DNA of 64,000 bases from Robertmurraya sp. FSL R5-0851 (GCF_038002965.1 NZ_JBBOOE010000001.1:2089001-2153000); one strand, 5' to 3'; counted from the first letter of the stretch, positions 17,298 to 25,805 are shown. Numbers and translations are program-made. The notes: generated by a model not told the origin, from the sequence alone.

Positions 17298-17673
17298 CAG
17301 AACTCCTCCTTTACAGTTTCTTTTTCAAACTGTTCTGATTTTTATTTACTGTAAAGGAAATGTTGGATTGGATTCTGTGAAGAATGTTACTTTTTTTATT
17401 AAATTGAAAAAATTTAAAGAAAAGCTCTTCGTTTACTTGTAATTCACGCATAGCTCTTCCTACCTATAGGGTTAGAAAAAGAGGACGTGCTTTTTGTAAA
17501 TGTAGATTAATAGAATGCAAAGGGACGCTAATAGGCGTTCTTTTTTTGCTCAAATTTATAACAACAGAAAATTACACGACAAGAATCGACGGAAATCAGG
17601 AAGGTTGGATCAAGGATATTCTCCCTATAATGTTATTTTAAGATAAATAACTTGGGAAATAATTGCCGCGAGA
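17298..17673. other. gene-free stretch
   Basis: No convincing coding frame on either strand. It contains the upstream region of the DGC gene and an isolated weak terminator-like sequence GGACGCTAATAGGCGTTC followed by T7 (17523-17547, plus strand). Confidence 0.6.
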
Positions 17674-17712
17674 AAAAACCTAGTTGTACAAACGTTGTAC
17701 AACTAGGTTTTT
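17674..17712. terminator. isolated, nearly perfect bidirectional terminator
   Basis: CCTAGTTGTACAA (17679-17691), loop ACG, TTGTACAACTAGG (17695-17707), flanked by A5 and T5. No intact gene ends nearby on either strand, so it is a leftover from a lost gene or ends an unrecognised RNA. Confidence 0.75.
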
Positions 17713-17748
17713 ATGTAGAGATATTAAGTATGGACTTGAAAATTGTTA

Positions 17749-17897
17749 ATGAAGACCGTTAGCGCAGGTATTTCTGATTGTAACGTCCTTCATCGGGCTC
17801 ATGAAGACCGTTAGCGCCTAGTATTTCTACCATAACGTCCTTCATAGGCGTTATGAAGAACGTTTCGTATTGCCTTTACCACAGAAACAGCCTTCAT
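17749..17897. repeat. three tandem 52-bp palindromic units (GAAGACC/GGTCTTC repeat family, locus A)
   Basis: Units start at 17749, 17801 and 17853, exactly 52 bp apart. Each begins ATGAAGACCGTTA and ends TAACGTCCTTCAT (degenerate in unit 3), so each unit folds into a 13-bp stem with a 2x2 internal bulge. Related hairpins occur at 24872, 41983 and 49645. Confidence 0.85.
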
Positions 17898-17932
17898 TTA
17901 GGTATATTTTCCATTTTAGCGTTGTGCCGTCT

Positions 17933-18310
17933 TTATTTCCGTGCCTCTGTCTGTACCCGTTCTAGAAACTCCATCACCACATCATGATTACTCTTCTTCC
18001 CAGCAAGCTTTAGCATCGCTCTGCCAACAAAGTTGACCCCTTTGTTCTCCCCTTCGTATATCAATCTTGTTTGGGAATCATCGACCTTTATTAGTGTAAA
18101 AGTTAGGGTAACTGCAAAGGCTTTTCCTAAAACAAACTGAATTTGTTTTTTCTTTTCCCCTTCCCTGTCTTCATAAATGAGCGTTTTTACAATATAGGTT
18201 TCTAGTCTTTTCCCCTCGCGATAGGTTTATCGATGCTTGGCTCCTGCTTCGCTTTCCCTTTTTTCAATTAAGATACCCGTTAACTTTGCAAATTCACTGA
18301 TTTTATACAT
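17933..18310 (-). pseudogene. MerR N terminus fused to an SRPBCC-like C terminus by deletion
   Basis: From ATG 18310 (RBS GGGAGGACGAA) the frame reads MYKISEFAKLTGILIEKRES, a MerR helix-turn-helix start, then stops. After a frame change the rest reads as the end of an SRPBCC-like domain (LETYIVKTLIYEDREGEKKK, IKVDDSQTRLIYEGENKGVN, VMEFLERVQTEARK) and stops at 17933. The middle of the protein is missing. It looks like an internally deleted gene for a MerR regulator with a C-terminal ligand-binding SRPBCC domain. Confidence 0.8.
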
Positions 18311-18370
18311 TTCGTCCTCCCACCCTTAGGATACACTGTGGGGTGCACAACACAGTCAAATTTTTTTCTT

Positions 18371-18401
18371 AAAAAAACGAATGAGCAGCTCTCTCATTCG
18401 T
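18371..18401 (-). terminator. terminator of the ydeI gene
   Basis: ACGAATGAG / CTCATTCGT stem with a T7 run on the minus strand, just beyond the original ydeI stop at 18411. Confidence 0.85.
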
Positions 18402-18410
18402 CATTCTTTC

Positions 18411-19061
18411 TTATTTCTTCTGTTGTTTATACAAATCAATGGTTTTATAGCCTTGTGAGAGGACTTCGACCATTTGCCCGCGGCGCTTGTCTCTTGTTTA
18501 TTGCTGTTTCGCTGAAAAAATGAATCTCGCCCAGTCTTTTCTGTATCCCGGGGTCAAGCTCTGGTAAAACGCAAGTTCGTTCGGTGTGTCTGCTAATAAT
18601 GCTTCCACATCTGTAATATTGTCCTCATAATCAGCTACACATTGACTGGCAGCTGGAGTTTTCTTCATTTTCTTTTTCTCTCGCTTTAAGCTAACAACAG
18701 TAAACACATCGTCCATACTAACCATACGTCCAAATTTTATCTCACTGTCTCCAATATATCCGTCCTCCCCTACACTCATCGCAGGAAAGATATCGTCTCT
18801 ATGTAAATATGAACTATATCGTTTATTGCCCTTTTTCGGATAGGCGAAGAAAAGATAGCCCTTTTCAAGTAATAATTGATTCTTAATGACATGCTGTGTA
18901 TGAGCGACCATTTCGTCCAGTGTTTCAATGAAAATGAAAACCGCATCATGATCTCTTCTTAATTCGGTAGGATAACCTGTAAAAATATCATAATCACTTG
19001 GCTGGTTAATTACTACCATATTTGTATACTTTTCTAGTTTTAATTTTTCGACGATTGACAT
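18411..19061 (-). pseudogene. ydeI: YdeI-family protein with an internal in-frame stop
   Basis: From ATG 19061 (RBS AAGGGAG) the frame encodes a YdeI-type (DUF1801/OmpD-associated) protein up to WARFIFSAKQQ, where TAA (18498-18500) interrupts it. The same frame then continues with TRDKRRGQMVEVLSQGYKTI to a natural stop at 18411, which restores the family C terminus. So a single sense-to-TAA change removes the last 28 residues. The truncated product of about 187 residues may or may not fold. The terminator still lies after the original stop. Confidence 0.85.
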
Positions 19062-19150
19062 AGTTGGCTCCCTTACCGCCTTCAATTATAAGTCTCTTTT
19101 CTTATATATAGTTATATCATACTATTGTTTTAGGAAAGGATGTTTTTCAC

Positions 19151-19186
19151 TTGATTATCTTTATATTTCACACTACAATCAGTAGT
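19151..19186 (+). promoter_or_regulatory. blaI-type promoter with operator over the -10 box
   Basis: TTGATT (19151-19156), 17-bp spacer, TACAAT (19174-19179). The palindrome ACTACAATCAGTAGT (19172-19186) covers the -10 box. The same 15-bp pattern recurs at 20494-20508 before doxX, so the adjacent BlaI-type repressor is the likely ligand. Confidence 0.85.
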
Positions 19187-19200
19187 GGAAGGTGATTAAC

Positions 19201-19623
19201 TTGTCTATTAAGCGATTTAAGTACAATGAAGAAGGTCTTTCTCGTTTCTTTGGTCCGTTAGAAGCAAGAATTATGGAGCTTTTCTGGGACAGGGAACAAG
19301 GTGAATACAGTATAAAAGAAGTACAGCAAAGCCTTGATTCTGAAAAAAATATCAACTTTAATACCGTTATGACGGTTATGAATCGACTGGTAGACAAAGG
19401 GGTACTAAAAAAGCGAGTAAGTGGACGTGTTTCCCTTTTTAGTCCTATTCAAACCAAAGAGGAATTTTTGGAAGAACAGTCCAAAAAACTGACCGAAAAT
19501 CTACTCGATGAATTCGGTGGCGTTGTGATCAGCCACATGATTGATTCCCTCACCGACGTGGATGAAACTCTATTAAATAAACTCGAACAAAAAATTCAAC
19601 AACTTAAAAAGGACAAGTTATGA
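19201..19623 (+). CDS. BlaI/MecI/CopY family transcriptional repressor
   Basis: 140 residues. The winged-helix domain starts FFGPLEARIMELFWDREQ and contains the recognition segment NFNTVMTVMNRLVDKGVLKK; the C-terminal helices mediate dimerisation and carry the protease-sensitive region in this family. TTG 19201 is preferred over GTG 19192 because GGAAGG is 8 bases upstream of it. Its stop overlaps the start of an M56 protease gene (ATGA), the standard BlaI-BlaR1-like arrangement in which the protease inactivates the repressor. Confidence 0.92.
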   Translation: MSIKRFKYNEEGLSRFFGPLEARIMELFWDREQGEYSIKEVQQSLDSEKNINFNTVMTVMNRLVDKGVLKKRVSGRVSLFSPIQTKEEFLEEQSKKLTENLLDEFGGVVISHMIDSLTDVDETLLNKLEQKIQQLKKDKL

Positions 19624-20477
19624 TGTGGTGGAAAAAGAAATCACTCTACTTACTATTTCTAAGCCTTGGGTTAGCAACCCTCATATGGGTTCAAATGGGA
19701 ATGTTTCTTACTCATTTGATTTTTGGTACACAGCTAAAAATGAACTTTTTTAAATTTTGCTTAAGCTTGTTTATGGAAGATTCGTTCTATTATTTTTTAG
19801 TTATTTTTCTCTTTAACACCCTCCTCACCTATATTTTATTAATCACCTTTATAAAAATAGGTAGACAAGTAATTGTATCTAAAAGGTTTTCTAGACGATT
19901 ATTGAAATGTAAGGACAACGAGTTAACCTCGTTGATTCGAACTACGTTTGGTCATAACGATCGACTAATCGTTGTCAAAAGTAGTTCCGTACTTGCCTTC
20001 ACCATGGGGTACATCAAACCTACAATTGTCTTATCAACCGGTTTAATCCAGTTGCTTGAAAAAGATGAGTTGAGAGCAGTGATTGAGCACGAGACCTTCC
20101 ATAAAAACAACCGTGATCCTTTGAAGGTCTATTTGCTAGAGATCATTGCCCAGTCTCTGTGGTTCATTCCGCTAACGCATTGGTGTCAACAAAATTACAG
20201 TATCATTAGTGAAATTCTTGCAGATGAGTATGCGGTACGAAAAATGGGGTCAGAAATGGAGCTGAGTACGGCATTAATCAAGTTGATTAAGTATCATGTT
20301 TCATTAAAGACTACCCCTTCTTTGGTTCATTTTTCTGGGGGTTCTATTAACTTTCGGCTACAGCAATTAGTCGAACCAAAAGAAGCGATTCCAATCAAGT
20401 TGACCACAAAAACCATTTTCATTTCGGTTCACGTGTTACTTTTTTTCATAGGCATGGTTTTACTCACCACTGCCTAA
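19620..20477 (+). CDS. M56 family membrane metallopeptidase (BlaR1/MecR1-like, no sensor domain)
   Basis: 285 residues. About four membrane segments surround a cytosolic zinc protease with HETFH (residues near 154-158) and the downstream Glu in SEILADEYAVRKMG. It ends shortly after the last membrane segment, so the extracellular penicillin-binding sensor of BlaR1/MecR1 is absent and the inducing signal must be something else. Overlaps the repressor gene by 4 bases. It most likely cleaves the adjacent BlaI-type repressor to release it from the two operators. Confidence 0.9.
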   Translation: MMWWKKKSLYLLFLSLGLATLIWVQMGMFLTHLIFGTQLKMNFFKFCLSLFMEDSFYYFLVIFLFNTLLTYILLITFIKIGRQVIVSKRFSRRLLKCKDNELTSLIRTTFGHNDRLIVVKSSSVLAFTMGYIKPTIVLSTGLIQLLEKDELRAVIEHETFHKNNRDPLKVYLLEIIAQSLWFIPLTHWCQQNYSIISEILADEYAVRKMGSEMELSTALIKLIKYHVSLKTTPSLVHFSGGSINFRLQQLVEPKEAIPIKLTTKTIFISVHVLLFFIGMVLLTTA

Positions 20478-20493
20478 TCTTTTTGTGTATTAC

Positions 20494-20508
20494 ACTACAC
20501 TGTGTAGT
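20494..20508 (+). promoter_or_regulatory. second BlaI-type operator, before doxX
   Basis: ACTACACTGTGTAGT, a perfect odd palindrome. It aligns with ACTACAATCAGTAGT upstream of the repressor gene, giving the shared pattern ACTACA-N4/5-GTAGT. It sits between the protease gene and doxX. Confidence 0.8.
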
Positions 20509-20537
20509 TTAAAATAAAATGAGAGGAGAATGAATCA

Positions 20538-20936
20538 ATGAACAAACATGAAATAGGTGCCCTAATTCTAAGGGTTGTACTAGGAATTACCTTCTTTATC
20601 CATGGTTTAGCCAAATTGCAAGGAGGAATTGAAAATACGGCTGGATGGTTTGCAAGTATTGGTTTGCCAGGAATACTTGCTTATGTAGTTGCTGGAATTG
20701 AGCTACTTGGAGGTGTTGCCTTAATCATTGGACTAGGAACGAAATTTGTTTCAGCCCTGTTTGCACTTATCATGTTAGGTGCAATTGTAAAAGTCAAAAT
20801 TGGCGCAGGTTTCATGGGAGGATATGAATTAGATGTTGTTTTACTTGCTATCGCTGTCTTTTTATCACTAACCGGCAGCTCTTTGTTCAGTCTAGATTCG
20901 AAAATTCCTACGAAAGAAACTCCCCCTCAAATATAA
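20538..20936 (+). CDS. DoxX family membrane protein
   Basis: 132 residues with four membrane segments, starting ILRVVLGITFFIHGLAKL and containing GWFASIGLPGILAYVVAGIE, the DoxX pattern. DoxX/MauE proteins are often paired with thioredoxin-like lipoproteins and are believed to take part in thiol or quinone redox reactions at the membrane. RBS GAGAGGAG. The redoxin gene follows 20 bases later, and the operator at 20494 places both under the BlaI-type repressor. Confidence 0.9.
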   Translation: MNKHEIGALILRVVLGITFFIHGLAKLQGGIENTAGWFASIGLPGILAYVVAGIELLGGVALIIGLGTKFVSALFALIMLGAIVKVKIGAGFMGGYELDVVLLAIAVFLSLTGSSLFSLDSKIPTKETPPQI

Positions 20937-20956
20937 GACAAGGTTATGGTGTAACA

Positions 20957-21472
20957 ATGAAAACAAAACGATTATTTAGCTTATTAGCTATCCTCCTTTT
21001 GCTCTTACCCGCTTGCGGAACAGAGAAAATGGATGGAACGCTGGTTTTGGTTGACCAAAATAAGAAGGAAGTGACCTTCCCACAAGAGAAACCAACACTA
21101 TTCTTTTTTATCACCACATACACCTGAACACACTGCCAACAGCAGCTGGTTCAGCTGCATGAAAATATCTCACAATTAGAAGATTTAGATGTAAATATGT
21201 ATATTGTTAGTGGCGATACCCCTGATCAGCAATTGCTGTTATATCAAGCATTAGTGGACATGTTCGGTAGTAGCATCCCTTTCATATCTGACCCTGAATT
21301 AGAATTGATCGATTTATTTGGGATGAAAAATGGTGATATGGCTTATAGAGGCTATGGAATGTTGAACAGTGATGGTGAGGTCGTATTTCATACCATTAAT
21401 GACCTTTGGGGTGAGGAGTTTGACAAGACTTTAAAGGAAATTAAAAAAGAGTACGCAGGTATCTCAAACTAG
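20957..21472 (+). CDS. redoxin-like lipoprotein, possible selenoprotein (in-frame UGA at the UxxC position) or nonsense mutant
   Basis: 171 codons. The signal peptide ends in a lipobox, LLPACGT (Cys near residue 21). The domain is a redoxin/AhpC-TSA fold: TLFFFITTYT, then a TGA codon (21125-21127), then THCQQQLVQLHEN, IPFISDPELELIDLFGM and a C-terminal AYRGYGMLNSDGEVVFH strand. The TGA sits exactly where the first Cys of a C-T-H-C redox motif would be, and the frame stays open for 114 more codons. A 7-bp hairpin GCAGCTG-GTT-CAGCTGC begins 14 nt after the TGA, with its loop starting with G 21 nt after it, which fits the published geometry of bacterial SECIS elements. The alternative is a simple Cys-to-stop mutation. 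It lies in an operon with DoxX. Confidence 0.6.
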
Positions 21473-21481
21473 CTATTTTTT

Positions 21482-21510
21482 GACCGCAGATGTTTCTACG
21501 GTCTTTTTTT
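21482..21510 (+). terminator. terminator of the doxX-redoxin operon
   Basis: GACCG / CGGTC stem extended by an imperfect inner stem, followed by T7. Confidence 0.8.
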
Positions 21511-21582
21511 CGTCTTTAACATTAAAACACGAAAAATAGGCAAAAATAGAATCTATAGATAGATGAGCAGGTGGTGGTTTTT

Positions 21583-22160
21583 ATGGACACTATTGAAGAA
21601 AACCTTGAAGACGTACGGTTCTTAGAAGATGAGTTATTTATGCTCGATGCTAGAGGATGGCTTGAGAATGAATTTTTAACTTGGGAATGGTGGATCTTAC
21701 TCTGTTTTTTGTTGTTCCATGGATTTTCTGGTTTGTTATGAAAAAAAGAAAATGGTTTGTGGAGTCTCTTCTATTCGGTATGATCGTGATGAATGTGACT
21801 CTTCTTTTGGATACTGTAGGAATGCAGTTTTCCTTTTGGGAGTATCCGGTAGAGTTTCTACCCGTCATACCAAGGGGATTTCCATTTGATGTTTCCATGG
21901 TACCTGTAGCTTTTATCCTACTATTTCAATATTTTCAAACATGGAAATCCTTCATTATTGCCCAAGTCATCATGGCAATTGCGTATGCCTTTATCGGTGA
22001 ACCCTTTTGTGAATGGCTCCACCTCGTTCGGTATTTCAAATGGAATTACTTGTATTCATTCGTTTATTACATTATTCTTGGTATTGTCGTCCGAGCACTT
22101 ATTTTAAAATGTATGATGGTTTCAAAGCGCTATTATGAAAAAAAATGGAGTCCTTCATGA
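21583..22160 (+). pseudogene. CBO0543-type integral membrane protein, single-base frameshift
   Basis: From ATG 21583 the frame reads MDTIEENLEDVRFLEDELFM through NEFLTWEWWILLC, a typical amphipathic N terminus. After the T6 run at 21705-21710 the sequence continues only in the next frame with FVVPWIFWFVMKKRKW and four more membrane segments (ending EKKWSPS). One extra T would join them into a protein of about 191 residues of the CBO0543 membrane family found in spore formers. The stop overlaps the next gene (ATGA). Confidence 0.85.
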
Positions 22161-22819
22161 AATTAAAAACTCAACTAATCATCGCTTTTATAATCAGCCT
22201 AGTGTCTTTACTAGCATTTAGTGTAATGGCTCTTTTAGTAAGAAGAAATACGATTGTTTCTTTTGATAGCAGCATCATTTCGTATGTTCAAGGTCTTGAG
22301 ACTCCTTGGTTGACCACGGTTATGAGATTTTTCACTTTTATTGGGGATACCATACCAGTGATCCTCCTTTCACTTGTCAGTCTCTTTCTACTATATAAGG
22401 TTTTGAACCACCGAGCTGAGCTTATTCTGTTTATCGCCGTTGTTGGAGGGGCGAATATCCTTTTTCTTACCTTAAAAATGTTCTTTCAACGGGCAAGACC
22501 TGATTTGCATCGCCTAGCGGAAGCGACTAATTATAGCTTTCCAAGTGGTCATGCTACAATGGCTTTCTCGTTATATGGAGTACTAACCTTTCTTTTATGG
22601 CGTCATATTAATACTTCTTTCAAAAGGACGATTCACATAATTGTGAGTAGTATCGTGATCGTTTCCATAGGTATAAGCCGAATTTACCTTGGTGTTCATT
22701 ATCCGAGTGACATTTTGGCGGGGTATTTTATTAGTGCTTTTTGGCTTACGTTAGCCATTGGATTTTTTCAGCGTTATATGGATAAAAGAAAAAGGAAAGT
22801 GAGCAGTCCCTCTGGCTAA
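22157..22819 (+). CDS. PAP2 superfamily phosphatase (undecaprenyl-diphosphatase or lipid phosphatase)
   Basis: 220 residues with six membrane segments. All three phosphatase motifs are present: KMFFQRARP, SFPSGH and SRIYLGVHYPSD. Such proteins dephosphorylate undecaprenyl pyrophosphate or phosphatidylglycerol phosphate on the outer face of the membrane. The start at 22157 follows GGAG by 6 bases and overlaps the stop of the preceding gene, so the two were an operon. Confidence 0.92.
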   Translation: MKLKTQLIIAFIISLVSLLAFSVMALLVRRNTIVSFDSSIISYVQGLETPWLTTVMRFFTFIGDTIPVILLSLVSLFLLYKVLNHRAELILFIAVVGGANILFLTLKMFFQRARPDLHRLAEATNYSFPSGHATMAFSLYGVLTFLLWRHINTSFKRTIHIIVSSIVIVSIGISRIYLGVHYPSDILAGYFISAFWLTLAIGFFQRYMDKRKRKVSSPSG

Positions 22820-22831
22820 TGCTCACTTTCC
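22794..22831. terminator. bidirectional terminator between the PAP2 gene and guaC
   Basis: GGAAAGTGAGCA / TGCTCACTTTCC stem with T-runs on both strands; it includes the PAP2 stop codon. Confidence 0.88.
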
Positions 22832-22836
22832 TTTTG

Positions 22837-23820
22837 TTAATATACCTTATCTCCGTTAAAGATCGAATTCTTCACGATCACATAATCGACCGTTCGAATG
22901 GCTGACAGCTTGTTTCCTCCTGCATAGGAAATGGATGATTGTAAATCTTGCTCCATTTCAATCAACGTATCTTTTAATGCCCCTCTGAATTCCACGTGCA
23001 TTTTCTTTCCTTCGACATTTTTTCGTTCACCCTTTTGAAATTCAGAGGCAGAACCAAAGTACTCCTTATACTTTTTCCCCTCTTTCTCTACCGTTTCTCC
23101 CGGTGATTCTTCATGTCCCGCAAAGAGCGAACCTATCATGACCAGGGATGCACCGAAGCGAACCGATTTAGCAATATCTCCGTTAGTCCGAATGCCCCCA
23201 TCTGCAATAATGGGCTTGCTAGCGGCTTTCGCACACCAGCGTAAGGCCGCTAATTGCCAACCCCCTGTTCCGAAGCCTGTTTTTATTTTTGTTATACAAA
23301 CTTTCCCTGGTCCAATCCCAACCTTTGTCGCGTCTGCCCCTGCGTTCTCTAACTCTCTAACTGCCTCTGGAGTTCCCACATTGCCTGCAATCACAAAGCT
23401 AGCAGGCAAATGCTTTTTAATGTGGTGAATCATATTGATTACTGCATTCGAATGACCATGGGCAATATCAATCGTTATAAATTCAGGAGACAGATGTTCC
23501 TTTGCTAGTTGTTCAATAAATGGATACTCCTCTTCCTTCACTCCCACACTGATCGAAGCGTACAAGCCACGAGCCTTCATATCTTTAACAAAATCCATTC
23601 GCGTTTCTGGTTGAAATCGGTGCATAATGTAAAAATAATTATTTTCTGCTAGGAAAACAGATATTCTTTCATCAACAATGGTCTGCATGTTCGCAGGCAC
23701 CACCGGCAATCGAAACGTGTGACCTCCAAACGTCACACTCGTATCACACTCCGTGCGACTGTTCACGATCGATTTGTTTGGGATCAATTGTATATCTTCA
23801 TAATCAAATACGTTATCCAT
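22837..23820 (-). CDS. guaC: GMP reductase
   Basis: 327 residues. A TIM-barrel NADPH-dependent enzyme that converts GMP to IMP. The catalytic Cys is in [11 protein letters not shown], the phosphate-binding strands are [19 protein letters not shown], and [13 protein letters not shown] is typical of the bacterial GuaC subgroup without CBS domains. The start at 23820 ([14 protein letters not shown]) follows GAGGTG by 6 bases; the longer GTG start at 23829 has none. Confidence 0.95.
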   Translation of the reverse strand: MDNVFDYEDIQLIPNKSIVNSRTECDTSVTFGGHTFRLPVVPANMQTIVDERISVFLAENNYFYIMHRFQPETRMDFVKDMKARGLYASISVGVKEEEYPFIEQLAKEHLSPEFITIDIAHGHSNAVINMIHHIKKHLPASFVIAGNVGTPEAVRELENAGADATKVGIGPGKVCITKIKTGFGTGGWQLAALRWCAKAASKPIIADGGIRTNGDIAKSVRFGASLVMIGSLFAGHEESPGETVEKEGKKYKEYFGSASEFQKGERKNVEGKKMHVEFRGALKDTLIEMEQDLQSSISYAGGNKLSAIRTVDYVIVKNSIFNGDKVY

Positions 23821-23980
23821 CACTATCACCTCTATGTATTGAATAAGCTTAGTATGACCTTTCCCCTCTTAATCATGTTTCTTGGAAGATCGTTTTGAAA
23901 CCTTTTTAGAGGTAAACACGTATCAAATGTTTAGAATCATGTTGAATATGAAAAACTGAGAAAAATGGAGAAGAATAAGG

Positions 23981-24802
23981 ATGATTATTTTGGAAAAAAA
24001 AGAAGAGTTAAAAAAAGAACTTGCTATTATTGAAAAATGGGAAAAGGACCAAGGGAATTTGTGGATTTGGGAACGGCTTGGAAGACTTCCTTTTAAATTA
24101 CTAGACAAAATTACCCCACAGTTTGTTCATAATAAAGTAGGAGTATTATTAGACGAAATTGGAAATTACATTCAAACTGGTGGAAAATATTTAGTCTCGG
24201 ATAAGCAATTATTTGAACTCATTGGAAAAGAAACAAACCTAACAATAGAGAGTATTAATGAGATTAAAGACATCCCTCTTTCCACCATGAATACAGTCAG
24301 TCAAAAATTAACGGAAAACCGTAAAAAGGTTGCAACGGTGCAGGGAGCAACAACAGGAATCGGAGGAATCTTCACCCTCGCGATTGATGTACCAGCGCTA
24401 TTAGCCATCTCTTTAAAAACACTGCAAGAAATCGCCATCATCCACGGCTACGATCCAAATGAAAAAAGCGAGCGAATCTTTATTATTAAATGCTTACAAT
24501 TTTCATCAGCTGATATCGTTGGAAAAAAGGCCATTCTCAAAGAGTTATCCGGCTACTACCAAAACGGCAGTCAATCGGGTGAAATGATGTCCCAGCTACA
24601 AGGTTGGCGTGAGGTTGTGTATACCTACCGTGATCAATTCGGCTGGAAAAAACTATTTCAAATGGTCCCTATCGCTGGTATGATCTTCGGCGCCTTCACC
24701 AACCGTTCGATGATTAGTGACTTGGCAGAAGTCGGAGTTATGCTGTATCGGAAAAGAAGAATTATGGAGCGATTGGGAGTTACGGCTGAGGAGCAGGTGT
24801 AA
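23981..24802 (+). CDS. EcsC family protein
   Basis: 273 residues with the EcsC domain: an amphipathic N-terminal helix region, then QGATTGIGGIFTLAIDVPAL and PIAGMIFGAFTNRSMISDLA. EcsC is the third protein of the B. subtilis Ecs transporter operon, but free-standing EcsC-domain proteins such as this one have no known activity. Two starts are possible (ATG 23981 or TTG 23990), both near AAGG/GGAG. Confidence 0.88.
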   Translation: MIILEKKEELKKELAIIEKWEKDQGNLWIWERLGRLPFKLLDKITPQFVHNKVGVLLDEIGNYIQTGGKYLVSDKQLFELIGKETNLTIESINEIKDIPLSTMNTVSQKLTENRKKVATVQGATTGIGGIFTLAIDVPALLAISLKTLQEIAIIHGYDPNEKSERIFIIKCLQFSSADIVGKKAILKELSGYYQNGSQSGEMMSQLQGWREVVYTYRDQFGWKKLFQMVPIAGMIFGAFTNRSMISDLAEVGVMLYRKRRIMERLGVTAEEQV

Positions 24803-24871
24803 GGTGGTTTGATTAAGAGATTGAACCGTGATGGATGGTTTGAAAATCAATAATTATGAAACATAATTTTT

Positions 24872-24929
24872 AAGGGTCTTCATTTTCATGATGAAGACCC
24901 TTATTACTTTTAATAAGTAGGGTCTTCAT
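24872..24929. repeat. GAAGACC/GGTCTTC hairpin repeat, locus B
   Basis: AAGGGTCTTCAT (24872-24883), 7-base loop, ATGAAGACCCTT (24891-24902): a perfect 12-bp stem, then a third arm GGGTCTTCAT (24920-24929). It may act as the terminator of the EcsC gene. Related to loci at 17749, 41983 and 49645. Confidence 0.8.
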
Positions 24930-24994
24930 AGTTTCGTTATTCACATTCGCCCAATTTCATTAGGACATTCATCCAGCAAAAGCTTTTAGGAATA

Positions 24995-25777
24995 TTGTAT
25001 AGAAGCTTTTGTGAGGTGATCATTATCAAAGGTTTATATAAAGATGAAATGATATTACGAGAACAACTAGCCCCATGGGAAAGAAATGTTCTCGAAAAAT
25101 TCGAAGCAAAAATGACGGATAGAGAAAGACCATTCCCTTGCATCCCAGCTACTATTGGCTTTTCCACGAATCAACTCCGCTATGGTTTTGTAGGTGATCC
25201 GAGAAAGAAGTCCTCCATTCAAGAACTGGCACACCTATTAAAATCGTTCACAGAGAAATCAAAAGGATTTGGGAACTATACATCACTGATTGTTTTTTAT
25301 GATATTCCAAAAGATGTAGAAAAAACATATACAGTGGAACAGTTTGAACAACTGTTTTGGCAGCAGTTAGGTGGTCTTTCTGCGATTGACGGGCTCGAGT
25401 GGCCAAAAGACATTCCCACTGATCCTCATGACCCGGTTTGGGAGTTTTGTTTCCACGGGGAAAAATACTTTATGTATTGTGCTACCCCATCACACCAAAA
25501 TCGACAAAGTCGTCATTTTGATACGATGATCCTCGCGATTACCCCCAGATGGGTGTTACAACAATTTGGTAAAAATGAAACTTATGCCCAAAATATTAAA
25601 AAGCAAGTTCGTAAACGCTTGGCAAAGTATGATTCTATATCGATCCACCCGGATTTAAATAGCTATGGGTCAGAAGATAATTTTGAGTGGAGACAGTATT
25701 TTTTACGAGATGATGATACATCATTATCCAAATGTCCGTACCATCGTTTTTTGAATTTTTTTAAGTTAGATAAATAG
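24995..25777 (+). CDS. YqcI/YcgG family protein
   Basis: 260 residues. Family signatures include FPCIPATIGFSTNQLRYGFV, DPVWEFCFHGEKYFMYCATP, and a conserved CPYHRF at the C terminus. The biochemical function of this family is unknown to me; it is heme-protein-like in some annotations. Start codon uncertain: a TTG at 24995 follows AGGAATA, but GAGGTGATC at 25015 points to a start near the ATT/ATC codons at 25021-25026, and the first ATG is at 25046. Confidence 0.82.
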   Translation: MYRSFCEVIIIKGLYKDEMILREQLAPWERNVLEKFEAKMTDRERPFPCIPATIGFSTNQLRYGFVGDPRKKSSIQELAHLLKSFTEKSKGFGNYTSLIVFYDIPKDVEKTYTVEQFEQLFWQQLGGLSAIDGLEWPKDIPTDPHDPVWEFCFHGEKYFMYCATPSHQNRQSRHFDTMILAITPRWVLQQFGKNETYAQNIKKQVRKRLAKYDSISIHPDLNSYGSEDNFEWRQYFLRDDDTSLSKCPYHRFLNFFKLDK

Positions 25778-25796
25778 CGCAGAGCCCCTGCGCTAT
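25778..25796. terminator. short hairpin between convergent genes
   Basis: TAGCGCAG / CTGCGCTA perfect 8-bp stem with a 5-base loop and no strong T-run. It is probably a weak shared terminator. Confidence 0.5.
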
Positions 25797-25805
25797 ACAT
25801 AAATA

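Noticed and set aside
17749..17897. CRISPR-like array
   Set aside because: The three 52-bp units are repeats of the whole unit with internal palindromes; there are no unique spacers and no cas genes.
18498..18500. Recoding of the ydeI stop
   Set aside because: The codon is TAA, which no known recoding system in bacilli reads as an amino acid.
18338..18523. Plus-strand open frame over the ydeI terminator
   Set aside because: It reads through a terminator and the antisense of ydeI; no binding site and no family resemblance.
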